From NCBI GenBank assembly GCA_002005505.1, contig KV908366.1, positions 584,932 through 648,931 of the forward strand: 64,000 nt of DNA. Direction: 5' to 3'. The position numbers and the translations under genes were made by a program. Positions 31,585 to 41,310 of the stretch are shown in pieces (positions within the stretch are counted from its first letter, which is position 1; each line of letters begins with the position of its first letter). The notes below the pieces were generated by a model. It saw only the letters and a list, made by a program, of their open reading frames with translations, was not told where the DNA came from and made no database searches. Source of the stretch: Botryococcus braunii (Eukaryota > Chlorophyta > Trebouxiophyceae).

Positions 31585-32278
31585 TGTGAAAGGTTATGGG
31601 CAATCGGCTTTCCCTGTACAAAGCAGACAGGTCGTCAATAGACGAAGTTACTCCAGCTACAGTCCGTACGACTGTCTGCTGAGTGCCACACACAACTGTC
31701 GGACAAGACTAGCATCTGGTGATGCCCAGCATCTTTCACAACCAGTTCCGTTACATCATTATCTTGTACACAAGCACCGATCAAGCAATCACTAGATAAG
31801 GCTCTAGACGGCTACGTTCAAGTACATGCCTATACTCCCTGAAGTCACTGTCCCTTATCTGTTTGAGTGACTACAGGGTACACTAAGCTTGTTCACTCTC
31901 ACAATAGCAACAATGATACAACACACACTGCCGCACCGTACCTGTACAAAGCAGACAGGTCGTCAATAGACGAAGTTACTCCAGCTACAGTCCGTACGAC
32001 TGTCTGCTGAGTGCCACACACAACTGTCGGACAAGACTAGCATCTGGTGATGCCCAGCATCTTTCACAACCAGTTGGTATTCACTCCGGTGGGGCAGCCT
32101 TAAGAGTTCATCCGACAAACGTGTGATCTAGATAGGATTGTACCTTATGTTCGAAAACGTCCAGAATCTGCCGTGTCTCAAGGTACCTTATGTTCTCAAT
32201 GGACCCATATCCTAATAGTGCACACATGAAGATCACTTAAAGCACAAGGCATTCAATAATAATGTTCAGAACTCAACA
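31585..32278 (-). repeat. Copia-B2 5' LTR (right end on this strand)
   Basis: 694 bp, carrying the same internal 135-bp duplication as the B1 LTRs. The primer site lies just outside it (31567-31584). Confidence 0.92.
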
Positions 32279-32283
32279 CAGAC

Positions 32284-32969
32284 ACCCTTCTTCCTAAATC
32301 ACGGGCGCCATCCCCTTACTCCCTTGTCTTCTGCTGTTCCTTCAAGTTCTGCAAATCCTGCTGTTTCTGAATGGGTTGAGGGGCTGCAGACTGCCTTAGA
32401 AAGTGCCAAGTCTAATCTTGCCTCTGCACAGCAACGGCAGAAGTCTTATGCAGTAGAAAGAGACGAGACCACCCTTACAAGGTGGGGGACCAGGTGTTGT
32501 TGGCTGCAAGGAAAAACCAGCTTTCACCTGGGCTCTCGTCTAAACTATCAGCTAAGTATTTTGGGCCCTTTACTATTGCTGCAGCAGTTGGTACTCGTGC
32601 TTTTAGACTTATCTTGCCTGAGACTGTAAACATCCATCCTGTGTTTCATGTTTCCCAGCTGAAGCCTTATGTGTCTTCATCTTCACCAGTGACCGTTACT
32701 TCACCTCCTCCTCTGTATGCAGATAAGCGTGGCGGCGTCTACGAAGTTGAGGCCATAAAATTGCTAAGAAGAGAGTTGGAAAGTCTTGGCGGTACTTGGT
32801 CAAATGGATGGGTTATGATGAGACTGAGAACACTTGGGAGCCCCTTGCCCATGTTCGCCACTTGGCAGACGACGTGGCAGCTGCCCCAGTCCTTTCTTTA
32901 GTCCCACTTGCGGGCATCCCTTGCTGCGCCACTTGCGGCCTTGAGACTTTTCCAGCCATTTGCGGCTGA
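32284..32969 (+). pseudogene. Gypsy-G integrase C-terminus and chromodomain
   Basis: Continuation of the pol gene after Copia-B2. The target site reads LQT|PFFLNHGRHP, the usual integrase segment of Ty3/Gypsy elements. Then come a charged helix and the GPY/F-like part SSKLSAKYFGPFTIAAAVG, and HPVFHVSQLKPYV. A chromodomain follows: YEVEAI (about 32740), then, after a one-base slip, YLVKWMGYDETENTWEPLAHV (32790-32850). The stop is TGA at 32967-32969. The chromodomain marks this as a chromovirus; it guides integration to heterochromatin in related elements. Confidence 0.82.
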
Positions 32970-33652
32970 TGACCCTTGGACTTCGCCAGCCAGCTTGGAT
33001 TTGGGAGGGAGGGAGGGTGGAAGGGTCTGGGAGGGAGAGGGATCATGAATTGGGTTTGCATGCATGTCTCTTATCTACTTGCTTTGCATGGGTTATGTTT
33101 CCTTGACCCACGGCTCCATTTTGTGATGCACTTGCTGTGGCAGTGTAGCTGCAAATTGTAGTTCCGTGTCTGCATAACTTGCTTTGGTATCTTTCCATGA
33201 GATACACTATGTGGCAGTTAGTTGTGTATGGCTTGCTGCTCTAGACGATATGCCTTATGCCTTTAGTTGGAAAGCCACCTCAAGCGAAGGTTACACTGTG
33301 GTGCAGGGTGACTGGACCTAAGGTTTGGACAAGTGCTAGTCTAATGACTCAACCTAATTGTTTCATCACTGGTGTGAGTGCTGTCTAGAGAGTTCGTCCC
33401 CTAAGTTAGAGGATCCGCCTTGCAGACGATAGTCCTTAGAATGTTAAGATATTCGAGCATTGAGCAGATGAGTCCCTCGTCTGTGTCGTGCTACCTTGCT
33501 TTGTGGACTTCATCCTCTGACTTGCTGATCAGTAACTATAGGAGGTGTGATGTCTATAGTTACAGTAAGCAGGGTTCGTGATACCCCTGTCTTACGTTTG
33601 TGGCCCCATTGCCATAAACACCATCTCATAGCTTATGCCAAGGGGGAGGGCA
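32970..33652 (+). other. Gypsy-G 3' non-coding region with polypurine tract
   Basis: No ORF of note. It ends in the purine tract AAGGGGGAGGGCA (33640-33652) against the 3' LTR, where plus-strand DNA synthesis would start. Confidence 0.6.
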
Positions 33653-33913
33653 TGTAGCATTTCCTAGGGTATAATGCTCTAGTATGGTCCTTGGCATTGC
33701 TCTTTGACTTGCCATGTGATCTGGGTTCGCAATACAACCTCGCTCAGGTAGTTCGCTCGGTTGCCCGACTACGCGTCTGAGGCAGTACACTATAATTCAA
33801 CCCACCCTGGGTTTAAGAGTGGGCTTGCGAATCAATCATGTAACACTCTTTCCGTGCACACCACGAACTGTCTCACTGTCTCATAAAACCTCTTCCGCTA
33901 AGTTATCGCTACA
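33653..33913 (+). repeat. Gypsy-G 3' LTR
   Basis: 261 bp, differing from the 5' LTR at 4 sites by eye, followed by GAGGG. Confidence 0.92.
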
Positions 33914-33918
33914 GAGGG

Positions 33919-34378
33919 GTTCGTAGATGCAGATTATGGAGGAGATCAGGATAATCGGTTCTCCACTACAGGTTACGTCATCCGAGTATATGGGGGAGCT
34001 GTAGTTTGGGGAAGCAAGAAGCAGTCAGCAGTAGCCACTTCCACTGTAGAAGCTGAGTTTATGGCAGCAAGCACAGCTGTCAAGGAGGCAAATTGGGTGA
34101 AAGGCTTCCTGGAGGAAATTGGAGTTTCTCCGTGGATAGTTAAGATTCACTGTGATAACCAGGGGTGCATTAACCACCTCAGAAATCCAGTGTTTTCTAA
34201 ACACACCAAGCACATTGCAATTAGCTTCCATTTTGCTCGGGAAGCTCTTGCACTGGGGCAAGTTGATGTGAGATATGTCCCATCAGCCAGAAATGTGGCT
34301 GACATCTTCACTAAGCCTCTGACTAGACAGGTATCTCAAGGACACCGTGAATCGCTAGGCCTGGCCAAGTTTTTGTGA
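33919..34378 (+). pseudogene. Copia-A RNase H domain (3' part of the split pol)
   Basis: Joins to 13581 through the GAGGG duplication to restore GFVDADYGGDQDNRFSTTGY. RNase H motifs: DADY, WGSKKQSAVATSTVEAEFMA and HCDNQGCINHLRNPVF. The frame is intact to the stop at 34376-34378, ending ADIFTKPLTRQ...LGLAKFL, as is usual for Copia. The host element was already 5'-truncated or frameshifted, so it is not functional. Confidence 0.88.
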
Positions 34379-34396
34379 GGAAAAGGCAAGGGGAAT

Positions 34397-34790
34397 TGTT
34401 GTATTTTGGAAGAGAGACATGTGCCTTTCCCTCAGGAGAGTAATAGTGGCCAGACCAGCTCAGATCAACAGGCGGGAACAATCCTTAGAATGAGTAATAG
34501 GTGGCAGAACCTAGTTCTGCCAGAACCAATCTAGACCGATTCCACTTAGATTAGAGAGAATGAGGTAATCTGACACGGTTTGCTAGAAAGGATACATGTC
34601 GCCGGCTCGAAGGGACGAGGCACTTGATTGGGACTATAAAGGCACTTCGGGTGTGTGTCTCTTAATAGTTGCCAGTCAAGTCATCACACACAGTCGCCAC
34701 TGCTTGTTTATCGACACACAACAAGAGTGCCGCCGGACTAAACACCCTCGTGCCGGGTCATACAGGAAACGCCAAGCACAGAAGTTTACA
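34397..34790 (+). repeat. Copia-A 3' LTR
   Basis: Preceded by the purine tract AAAAGGCAAGGGGAAT. Starts TGTTGTATTTTGG and probably ends CAGAAGTTTACA at 34790. No 5' partner is in the window, so the right border is set by the TG...CA rule and by the Gypsy-type RT motif that follows. Confidence 0.65.
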
Positions 34791-34830
34791 ATTTACCTGG
34801 ATGATATCCTTGTTTATATCACTGTTACAT
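34791..34830 (+). pseudogene. sliver of a Gypsy-type RT next to the Copia-A LTR
   Basis: Right after the LTR the frame reads IYLDDILVYI, the catalytic motif of Ty3/Gypsy RT. Similarity stops after about 35 bp. It is probably the interrupted target of Copia-A. Confidence 0.4.
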
Positions 34831-35010
34831 CTGTCTAACTTATCATCAGGATCGCACAGGATCCTACACCTCCCTCCTCCCCGCATCCTCTCTCTCTCTA
34901 TCTCTATTCCCACGCCGGCTTTATGGGATCAGGCTAGGATGGGCTTCACTCAACAAACTGATGGATATGGACCATGTGTTAATGATTTCATGTGTGAATT
35001 GGTTCATATC

Positions 35011-35684
35011 TGTTAGGTTATGGGCATTGGCGTATCCTGTAATGAGCAGACAGGTCGTCAGTGGACAAAGCTACTCCAGCTGCAGTCCGTACGACTGTCT
35101 GCTGAGTATCATACACAACAGTTGGACAAGACTAGCATCTGGAATTGCCCAGCATCTTTCACAACAAGTTCCGTTGCATCATTGTCTTGTACTCAAGCAC
35201 CGATCAAGCAAACACTAGATAAGGCTCTAGACGGCTACGTTCAAGTACATGCCTATACTCCCTGAAGTCACTAGTACTGTCCCATGCCTGTTTAAGTGAC
35301 TACAGGGTACACTAAGCTTGTTCACTCTCACAATAGCAACAAAGACACAACACACACTGCCGCACCGCACCTGTATTGAGCAGACAGGTCGTCAGTGGAC
35401 AAAGTTACTCCAGCTGCAGTCCGTACGACTGTCTGCTGAGTATCATACACAACTGTTGGACAAGACTAGCATCTGGAAATGCCCAGCATCTTTCACAATC
35501 AGTTGGCATTCACCCCGGTGGGGCAGCCTTAGATCAGATTGTACCTTATGTTCGAAAACGTCCACACTCTACCGTGTCTTAAAGTACCTTATGTTCTCAA
35601 TGGACCCATATCCTATAACTGCAGTGTACACATGCAGATCACTTAAAGCACAAGGCATTCAATAATAATGTTCAGAACTCAACA
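35011..35684 (-). mobile_element. solo LTR of a Copia-B relative
   Basis: 674 bp, from TGTTAGGTTATGGGC to AGAACTCAACA, clearly related to the Copia-B LTR with scattered substitutions and gaps, in minus orientation. It has the same internal duplication. Flanks are ATATC on the left and ATATT on the right, a 4 of 5 target duplication. No internal region, so it is the product of LTR-LTR recombination of an older copy. Confidence 0.75.
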
Positions 35685-35944
35685 ATATTGTATTGGCACA
35701 CTTACTGAAATTGTTAATCTTAAGATACGTTAATCATGTTGTGTAATCACACAACCATCATTAATATTCCAGAGAAGGTGTCAATAAGGTACTATGGGAT
35801 ATAGTTGTTAATTTGAAATGATTGAGGATACTTCATAGGTTGTTTCGTTCTCGGTATAGTGTGGCTATAATTGAACTTCGTAAGCGTGTGCATAAGTGCT
35901 TTACGAGACCAGAGTGCGCTTAAAGTAGGCTTCACTCTTTCTTC

Positions 35945-37125
35945 TAAATGTGCTTTACGAGAGCGTCCACCTCACAATGTCTCCGCCAGCCTCCCCACTT
36001 ACAAAAACTCCATACGGTGTATCTACCGTAAACTCTCCCTTCCTTGTGTCCGGAACACTGCCATCAACCCTCCCCCCCCCCCCATTGGCCCTTTTTCGAC
36101 ACGCTTGGCCGCTGACGCTGCTGCCCAGTGTGATCGGGGCCTTGGGGACTCGTGCTTTTATGGCGTCACTACCAATACTCCCATTTGGGCTGGGTATTTC
36201 ATGAAGGCCCTCCTTACGATTGGTTATCACATAATTGTCAGGATGCTCATCCAATTGATATGCCGTCCCTTCGGGACCTCTTGCGTTGGCATTGCCGCCT
36301 AACGTGGGAGGGCTTGCATATCTCTCCTCGTCTGTGCCCGTCTGAGCGGGCTCAGCTTTGCACGTACTCAAGGTGGTTTCGTAGTCCATCCCGTGCAACT
36401 CTGTCTAGGCTCTCGTGGTTACCTTTGAGTGTCTCCAAGTTCAGGGTTTTTCATCGCTTTCCTATGGGGGCGCACAACCTTCCTGTTGATGTTGGTCGTC
36501 GTTGGGGTGTGATAAGTGTCAGGCTGGTTTGGTGGGTGATGAACACCACCTTGTCTTGTCCTGTTCGCCTCTGCAGCCGATCCGGGACCGTTATCCCCAT
36601 CTTTTTCGTTCCCCCTTTCGGTCGTTCCGTCATTTTGTCTGGCAACCTGACCTTCCATCTGCGATTCTCTTCATTTAGTATAAAGAGTGAAGCTTATCCT
36701 AACCGCACATCATTTATGATTGTTTTCAGTTTCTTCCTTAGGTTTTTGCCCTGGGCCCTTTTCTGGCCCTTGCCCACTACTGGGCTGTGTTCAGGGGCTT
36801 TTTCGCCTTTTTATGCCGTGGTACTTGTTTACCACTCGTTACTTTGCAAATTGCAATTGGGTTTGTGTCTCGTCTCGACTGGTACTGTTTCGTAGGGTTT
36901 GTGTCTGATATCTCTCGGTGTTTTTCTGCTTCTGTGTTTGATTTTCCATCTCATCAGTCCTTTCGGCTGGGTTAATGTAATTCTTCTTCTTCCTCTTCTT
37001 CTTAGGGAGCCGCGCCGCCAATTGCCGTCCAGGATTGTGTTCGTAATTCAGTCCGAACCACTATGGTAAGGTTCGGCAGCCCGGCGCCATGCTTCCGGTT
37101 GCCTTCAGGCGCTCCCGGTCGGACG
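35945..37125 (+). mobile_element. LINE-type 3' fragment
   Basis: Holds the decayed C-terminal part of a non-LTR retrotransposon ORF and its 3' region. The start (GTGCTTTACGAGAGCGTCC) and the end (CAGTCCGAACCACTATGG...GGTTCGGCAGCCCGG) recur at 42619-42955 with the middle deleted. The protein part is related to the minus-strand LINE at 56770-58600. Confidence 0.55.
36087..36678 (+). pseudogene. LINE ORF C-terminal remnant with zinc-binding motif
   Basis: Three frames give one protein tail. Frame one reads GDSCFYGVTTNTPIWAGYFMKAL, near-identical in pattern to [23 protein letters not shown] of the minus-strand LINE. Frame two reads GAHNLPVDVGRR, matching GVHDLPIDVGRR. Frame three reads CDKCQAGLVGDEHHLVLSC, a CxxC...HH...C zinc-binding end, with its stop at 36676-36678. 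Dead by at least two frameshifts. Confidence 0.6.
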
Positions 37126-37139
37126 TATGGGCCAGGTCA

Positions 37140-37262
37140 TGGCAAACATCGAATTTAGGCGCAGGCTACGATACCACTTGATGGTCCCGAGGTTTCAGGC
37201 CGGCGCCCCGTGCCCCCTATGTGGTATGTGCATGGACCGGTGGGGGGACCATGCGGTTCCAT
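37140..37262 (+). pseudogene. second type of RT C-terminal zinc motif, fragment
   Basis: Reads RRRLRYHLMVPRFQAG then CPLCGMCMDRWGDHAVPC. The pattern CxxC...WGDHAxxC is common at the end of some non-LTR RT proteins. No other domain is seen nearby. Confidence 0.35.
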
Positions 37263-37270
37263 GTAGAGTG

Positions 37271-38272
37271 GGTAGGGGTCAGGGCACGTCAGGGCCCTAA
37301 AATTCCCTTCGGGTGGCACGAATAGCTCAGCTAGAATCTTGCGGGTGGCACCCGACTGTCGGCAGTGAAAATGACGGTTTTTGCGCGGGGTGCCCGCATA
37401 CCCAGGCAAAAAATGTGCGGGTGCGCCAATTTGCGTCCGCACGCTTAAATTTGGGGCTCCTGCCGAAGTGTAGATCCTAACAGCCACTCTCAATGAGTCC
37501 TCATGCACTTAAAAACGAAAAGAGGGAGTTTTGGCATATGATACACCACAAACCAATGTGAAAACGGCAGAGGAGGCATCAAGTTGAAGGCGATTCCACG
37601 GGTTTAACATATATGTCATGATCACTCTTACATGAGACACTCTTGCTTGGTGCATGTGCTTGCTTGGTGCCTGGCACGCCTGAGTCGTCGGAGGGATAGA
37701 ACTGGTCCTCTACAAAAAAGCAAAAAGTTAACTGAGGATCATCGTCTTTAACGCTGTTCTCCATCCCCGCAAATTTCGCTTACCAACCCCTATTGTCTGT
37801 CGGGGAACCCGTATTGCCTTGAAGATAAGGCGCGGGTGCCCCCCCTAGAAGGACCTTGTAAACGTTGCAAAACGTGCGGCGTTCCCAAATGCCTTTCAAG
37901 ATATTTTACGGGCCCCGCATGCCAAGCCCAATCCCCGTACGGTCCCCGCCCGGATTGTCGTACCCTGGTAGGGGTCCTACTAGGGGAGACCTGTTTCTGC
38001 GACCCTTTGTCCTCCGGAGGATATCTTTTGTGGTTTTCAGTCTCACCGGCTATGTATCGCACAGTGCATAGTACAAGGCTATAGCGGTTGTCCTCACCTA
38101 CCAAAAGACACCATATCAAGAAGAAGGGGGAGAATCATGAGGAGGAGGAGGAGGAGTAGGAGGAGATGATGATGATTACACTTGCCATGCTCTGGGGCTC
38201 GTTGAGGCGGATAAAGCACCAACCTCACGCAATTAAGAGATATAAACGCGAAATATTCTTCGATGCACCTGT
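37271..38272. other. unassigned intergenic sequence
   Basis: I see no supported gene. A Cys-rich frame (37836-38084) and the opposite-strand frame lack family features. A GGA-rich tract lies at 38125-38165. Confidence 0.4.
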
Positions 38273-38704
38273 ATGCATACGGAGCAGAGGACACCAGAAC
38301 ATGCACAAGAACCCCACTACTTCAACGCCTGCGCGGGCGCTGGATGTGCAAAAAGCAAAACATGGGGGGCTACAAGTTCGATGTGGGGTATTTATCCTCC
38401 CACGTTCAAGTACCCTGAAGACTCTTTGTTGCCTCACGCGATGCTTGGGCCTTTAGGAGGCAAGCCCATCATTGCGCGATTGCCTGCCCTTGGCTGGGGG
38501 CTGTCTGTACAAACACAGGACCACTGCCTTTGTATGGCTCGCCTACGCAGAGCCCCGCATGGCCATACATGCTACGTAACCCAATACATGCACAGCTGCG
38601 GTATGCCTTTCCAGTTAGAAGACAAGGTCAGTTTCTTCCGTCTGGCTAACAGGTCGGGGGTCGAGTCCCAGGTCTTGACCTCCCTTCTCAAACACATTTA
38701 CTGA
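38273..38704 (+). CDS. hypothetical ORF, 143 aa
   Basis: An ATG-started frame with mixed composition and no low-complexity bias: for example GGKPIIARLPALGWGLSVQ in the middle and VESQVLTSLLKHIY at the end. Not recognised. No splice sites or neighbours support it, and it could be a chance frame or a decayed transposon. Confidence 0.2.
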   Translation: MHTEQRTPEHAQEPHYFNACAGAGCAKSKTWGATSSMWGIYPPTFKYPEDSLLPHAMLGPLGGKPIIARLPALGWGLSVQTQDHCLCMARLRRAPHGHTCYVTQYMHSCGMPFQLEDKVSFFRLANRSGVESQVLTSLLKHIY

Positions 38705-39644
38705 TTTGCTACTTTTCTGGGCCGGTCCTGTGCAGGCCGGCTCAGCAACACCGAAGATGTGCGCGCTGCCCCTTTAGAGCTTCAGCCTATGCCCATAAGC
38801 TTTGGATGAAGGTCAAGCCGACTTTGCATCGCCCCTTGACAAGTTGTCAGTGTCTTATGAACTTTGTTTGAGGGGTTGTGTCGATTGAAAGACACAAGCA
38901 GTCCAAATTCTACCCCCCCCCCCCCCAAATCCTTTCGACCCTTTAATGTGTTAAAGCCAGTGTGGGTAATGCTTGGAGCAACCAAAACAGTGGGATAGTC
39001 CCACGCCATGAAACGGCTAAGGGAATGTTCACTGGGCCAGCCCATTGCAATTGCCAGCATGTTGTCGTGAAGCCTGTCTGCAGCAGTGCTCGTAGCAACA
39101 GACTGAGTTGTTCGTATGGCCAGCAACACGAGGTGGGCAGGCAAAGACACTGCTCCGCCTTAGTGCTCATTATGCAGCGCCACCATCAGGCTTGCATCCA
39201 AACTTCTCAGATAAAACGGAGTGCACTTTCTCAGCATGCAAGGTAAACAAGGGATGGCCCGCACTTTTTCAGTAGACAAGGTAAGCAAGATTATCTCATG
39301 GCTTGGGAGTTGGTGGGCCTCGCTGCATTGATTCTCAATTGAGAGACCCTGCAGCAGAGAAGTATAGTTGCGAGCAGGCCCAACACACGGCAGCAAGGCG
39401 GCGCACCGGCTTGAAAATCGAGCAAGTACCCAGTAAAAGTTAAATGAAATCTTCTACAGAAGAACTCATCTACATAGTATTGAAATGACCGGTTCGAAAC
39501 GAGCATCCAACACTCATTCCGAGCGGTGCGAAGTCGTCACATAGTTGTACAACCAGCAACCCCCACTGTGCCCGGCACCCCAACACCCTGCCAGGCACGC
39601 CACCCCGTTGGCAACGCTGTTTTCAAGGCGTCATACCTGCGGTA
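38705..39644. other. unassigned intergenic sequence
   Basis: No gene or repeat family recognised. One C run at about 38913-38926. Confidence 0.4.
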
Positions 39645-40418
39645 CTATCGCAGGACTTCGAAGGAAGGAATGCGGCTCCCGATGCGACAACACCACCGAT
39701 GGAAAGCAGCCAGGGCCATTTGGGCCTCCTCCACTTCATGATCTCCAGCCTGGGGTTCTCCGTTGTGGGGAGCCGGTGGGACCCAAGCCCCCAGACGCTC
39801 GCCCGGCAGGCGCCAAGTCGCCACGGAAGGCAGTCTCCCCGTTTCGCGTTCCAATCTTTTGCAGACACGGTACGTCAGCCCTAGGCAGGGGGCCACGTGG
39901 GAGGGCCTCTCTGCCTCGATGCAGAACTTTACGTGGCTCAAGCCGTGGATTGAGACTTTCACCAGAGTGGAAAGTCGTCTGTTGAAAAGATCGATCCGAT
40001 GACAATCAGAAAAGCGTTGCAGATTCCAGAGAAGGTCGGGATACGGCTCAGCCCGTAGAGCCCCGTGCGCCGGGGATATTACGAGTGCCAGCTTATCCAG
40101 GTGCAGAGTACTGCTGTCTGGCCAAGAGGCTCCGGGAGGCACTCTGAGCGAGCGGGAAGGGGGCTGCCCTGAGGGGGGGTTGGCCGGGTGAGGGCCAATG
40201 AGGTAGCTCAGAACGGAGTCAACCGCATCAGAGCCAGTGGCGGCATTCACAGCGTCGTTCAGCAGAAGCTCATCTGCCCGGCAACGCTCGAGGTGGACCT
40301 GGTGGAACGACTTGCAGGTGGACGCCACTCGGGCCAGCTCAGGGAAGGTTAACAAATCCAGAAGGATCTTCCTCTGAAGCTGGCAAGGGAGCTTGGTCCA
40401 TCGGTCGCAGCCAGCCAT
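39645..40418 (-). CDS. F-box protein
   Basis: A 257-aa frame from the ATG at 40418. Residues 4-45 fit an F-box: DRWTKLPCQLQRKILLDLLT then FPELARVASTCKSFHQVHLE, with the usual LP start, leucine pattern and SxxCKxFH turn. This domain binds SKP1 in SCF ubiquitin ligases. The rest has no recognised repeats (no LRR or kelch), so the substrate-binding part is unknown. A GTG-started extension (to 40448) is less likely. It ends at a TAG at 39645 in one exon; more exons could exist, since the C-terminus is short. Neighbours are unassigned. Confidence 0.6.
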   Translation of the reverse strand: MAGCDRWTKLPCQLQRKILLDLLTFPELARVASTCKSFHQVHLERCRADELLLNDAVNAATGSDAVDSVLSYLIGPHPANPPSGQPPSRSLRVPPGASWPDSSTLHLDKLALVISPAHGALRAEPYPDLLWNLQRFSDCHRIDLFNRRLSTLVKVSIHGLSHVKFCIEAERPSHVAPCLGLTYRVCKRLERETGRLPSVATWRLPGERLGAWVPPAPHNGEPQAGDHEVEEAQMALAAFHRWCCRIGSRIPSFEVLR

Positions 40419-41127
40419 GGAGCAGCCAGCTCCCCCCAATGATGTCACTGCAAGTTGTAAAGGGTGTCAAGAAAAGCTTTGCCCTTCTCCAGCAGAATAT
40501 GATACCATTATTCTGAAAAGGGGAAAGGAAGGAATCAAAAGTTTGTCCCGCCCCCTTTCTGTAATGAAGCATCCCCCGGAAGAGGAGACAAAGGAGCGGT
40601 CAAAGTGTGATGCAGCTGCACGTCTTATAGTTTAACATTTGTCATAGACATCCGGACGAAGCATAAGCCTTTGGGACGGGGTACTTATTATCGTAAGCCT
40701 CTAAGCTGAAAGAAAAATGCATAAGCCCCGCACGGTAAACATAGGATTCACGATTGTCACATGTTTGAATCTGACTAGTATAATACCCAAATCGCTCCCA
40801 ACGCTCCACACAAATGACTTTTGTACAGTTCATACCACCAGCTATATTGACACCAACATTGCAAAGGACCTTTGGATTCTATAAGAGATGTTACAGCCTT
40901 ACTCTGAGTGGACCCATGTACCAACTCAGAGCACCATTGAGTCAGTCTACACTGGAAGCGCCCCAAGATCATTGATGTCCTGCCCCAGGCACCAGATGAA
41001 GGACACTATCACAAATCCTATCTCTCAAACTCAATTCAATGGCTGCTTTACAGAATTTGTGGTATGTGCAGGAAGGCCTGCTAAGGAAGACCTCCCTCCC
41101 TCCCCAACCCCCCCCTCCTCTTTCGGG
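40419..41127. other. intergenic, no feature seen
   Basis: Likely promoter side of the F-box gene. Nothing else recognised. Confidence 0.4.
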
Positions 41128-41145
41128 GTGTGTGTGTGTGTGTGT

Positions 41146-41244
<99 letters not shown>

Positions 41245-41310
41245 CCCCCTCCCTCCCTCCCTCCCCCCTCTCTCTCCCCCCCCTCTCTCTCCTCCCCCCC
41301 TCCTCCCTCT
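41128..41310. repeat. (GT)n-(CT)n-C-rich compound microsatellite
   Basis: GT run to 41201, CT run from 41207 to about 41242, then CCCTCC-type purine/pyrimidine-asymmetric sequence. Confidence 0.95.

Larger units (their letters stand above)
25267..32278 (-). mobile_element. Copia-B2: intact, probably recent Copia element
   Basis: 7012 bp on the minus strand, target duplication CAGAC (25262-25266 and 32279-32283). The two 694-bp LTRs look identical by eye and the gag-pol ORF is complete, so the insertion is very recent and could still be active. It is inserted in the integrase region of Gypsy-G. Together with Copia-B1 it makes a 7-kb inverted repeat with a 2.85-kb spacer. Confidence 0.93.
13582..33913 (+). 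mobile_element. Gypsy-G: Ty3/Gypsy chromovirus inserted in Copia-A, itself holding two Copia-B elements
   Basis: It has 261-bp LTRs (13582-13842 and 33653-33913) beginning TGTAGC and ending CTACA, flanked by the target duplication GAGGG (13577-13581 and 33914-33918). By eye the LTRs differ at 4 positions. Gag, protease, RT, RNase H, integrase and chromodomain are present but broken. Without the two Copia-B insertions and their duplications it would be about 6.3 kb. Confidence 0.9.
12025..34790 (+). mobile_element. Copia-A: 5'-truncated Copia retrotransposon, split by a Gypsy insertion
   Basis: The left part (about 12025-13581) and right part (33914-34790) form one Ty1/Copia element once the Gypsy insertion and one copy of its GAGGG target duplication are removed. 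The element keeps RT, RNase H and a 3' LTR. Gag, protease and integrase and the 5' LTR are missing on the left, where the sequence meets the AT-repeat and MITE region. Confidence 0.8.

Noticed and set aside
34596..35016. Small ORFs over the Copia-A LTR and its flank
   Set aside because: LTR sequence; only the YLDDILVY motif is meaningful, and it is a fragment.
36152..36895. 247-aa plus-strand gene
   Set aside because: It is one frame of a frameshifted LINE tail followed by non-coding sequence.
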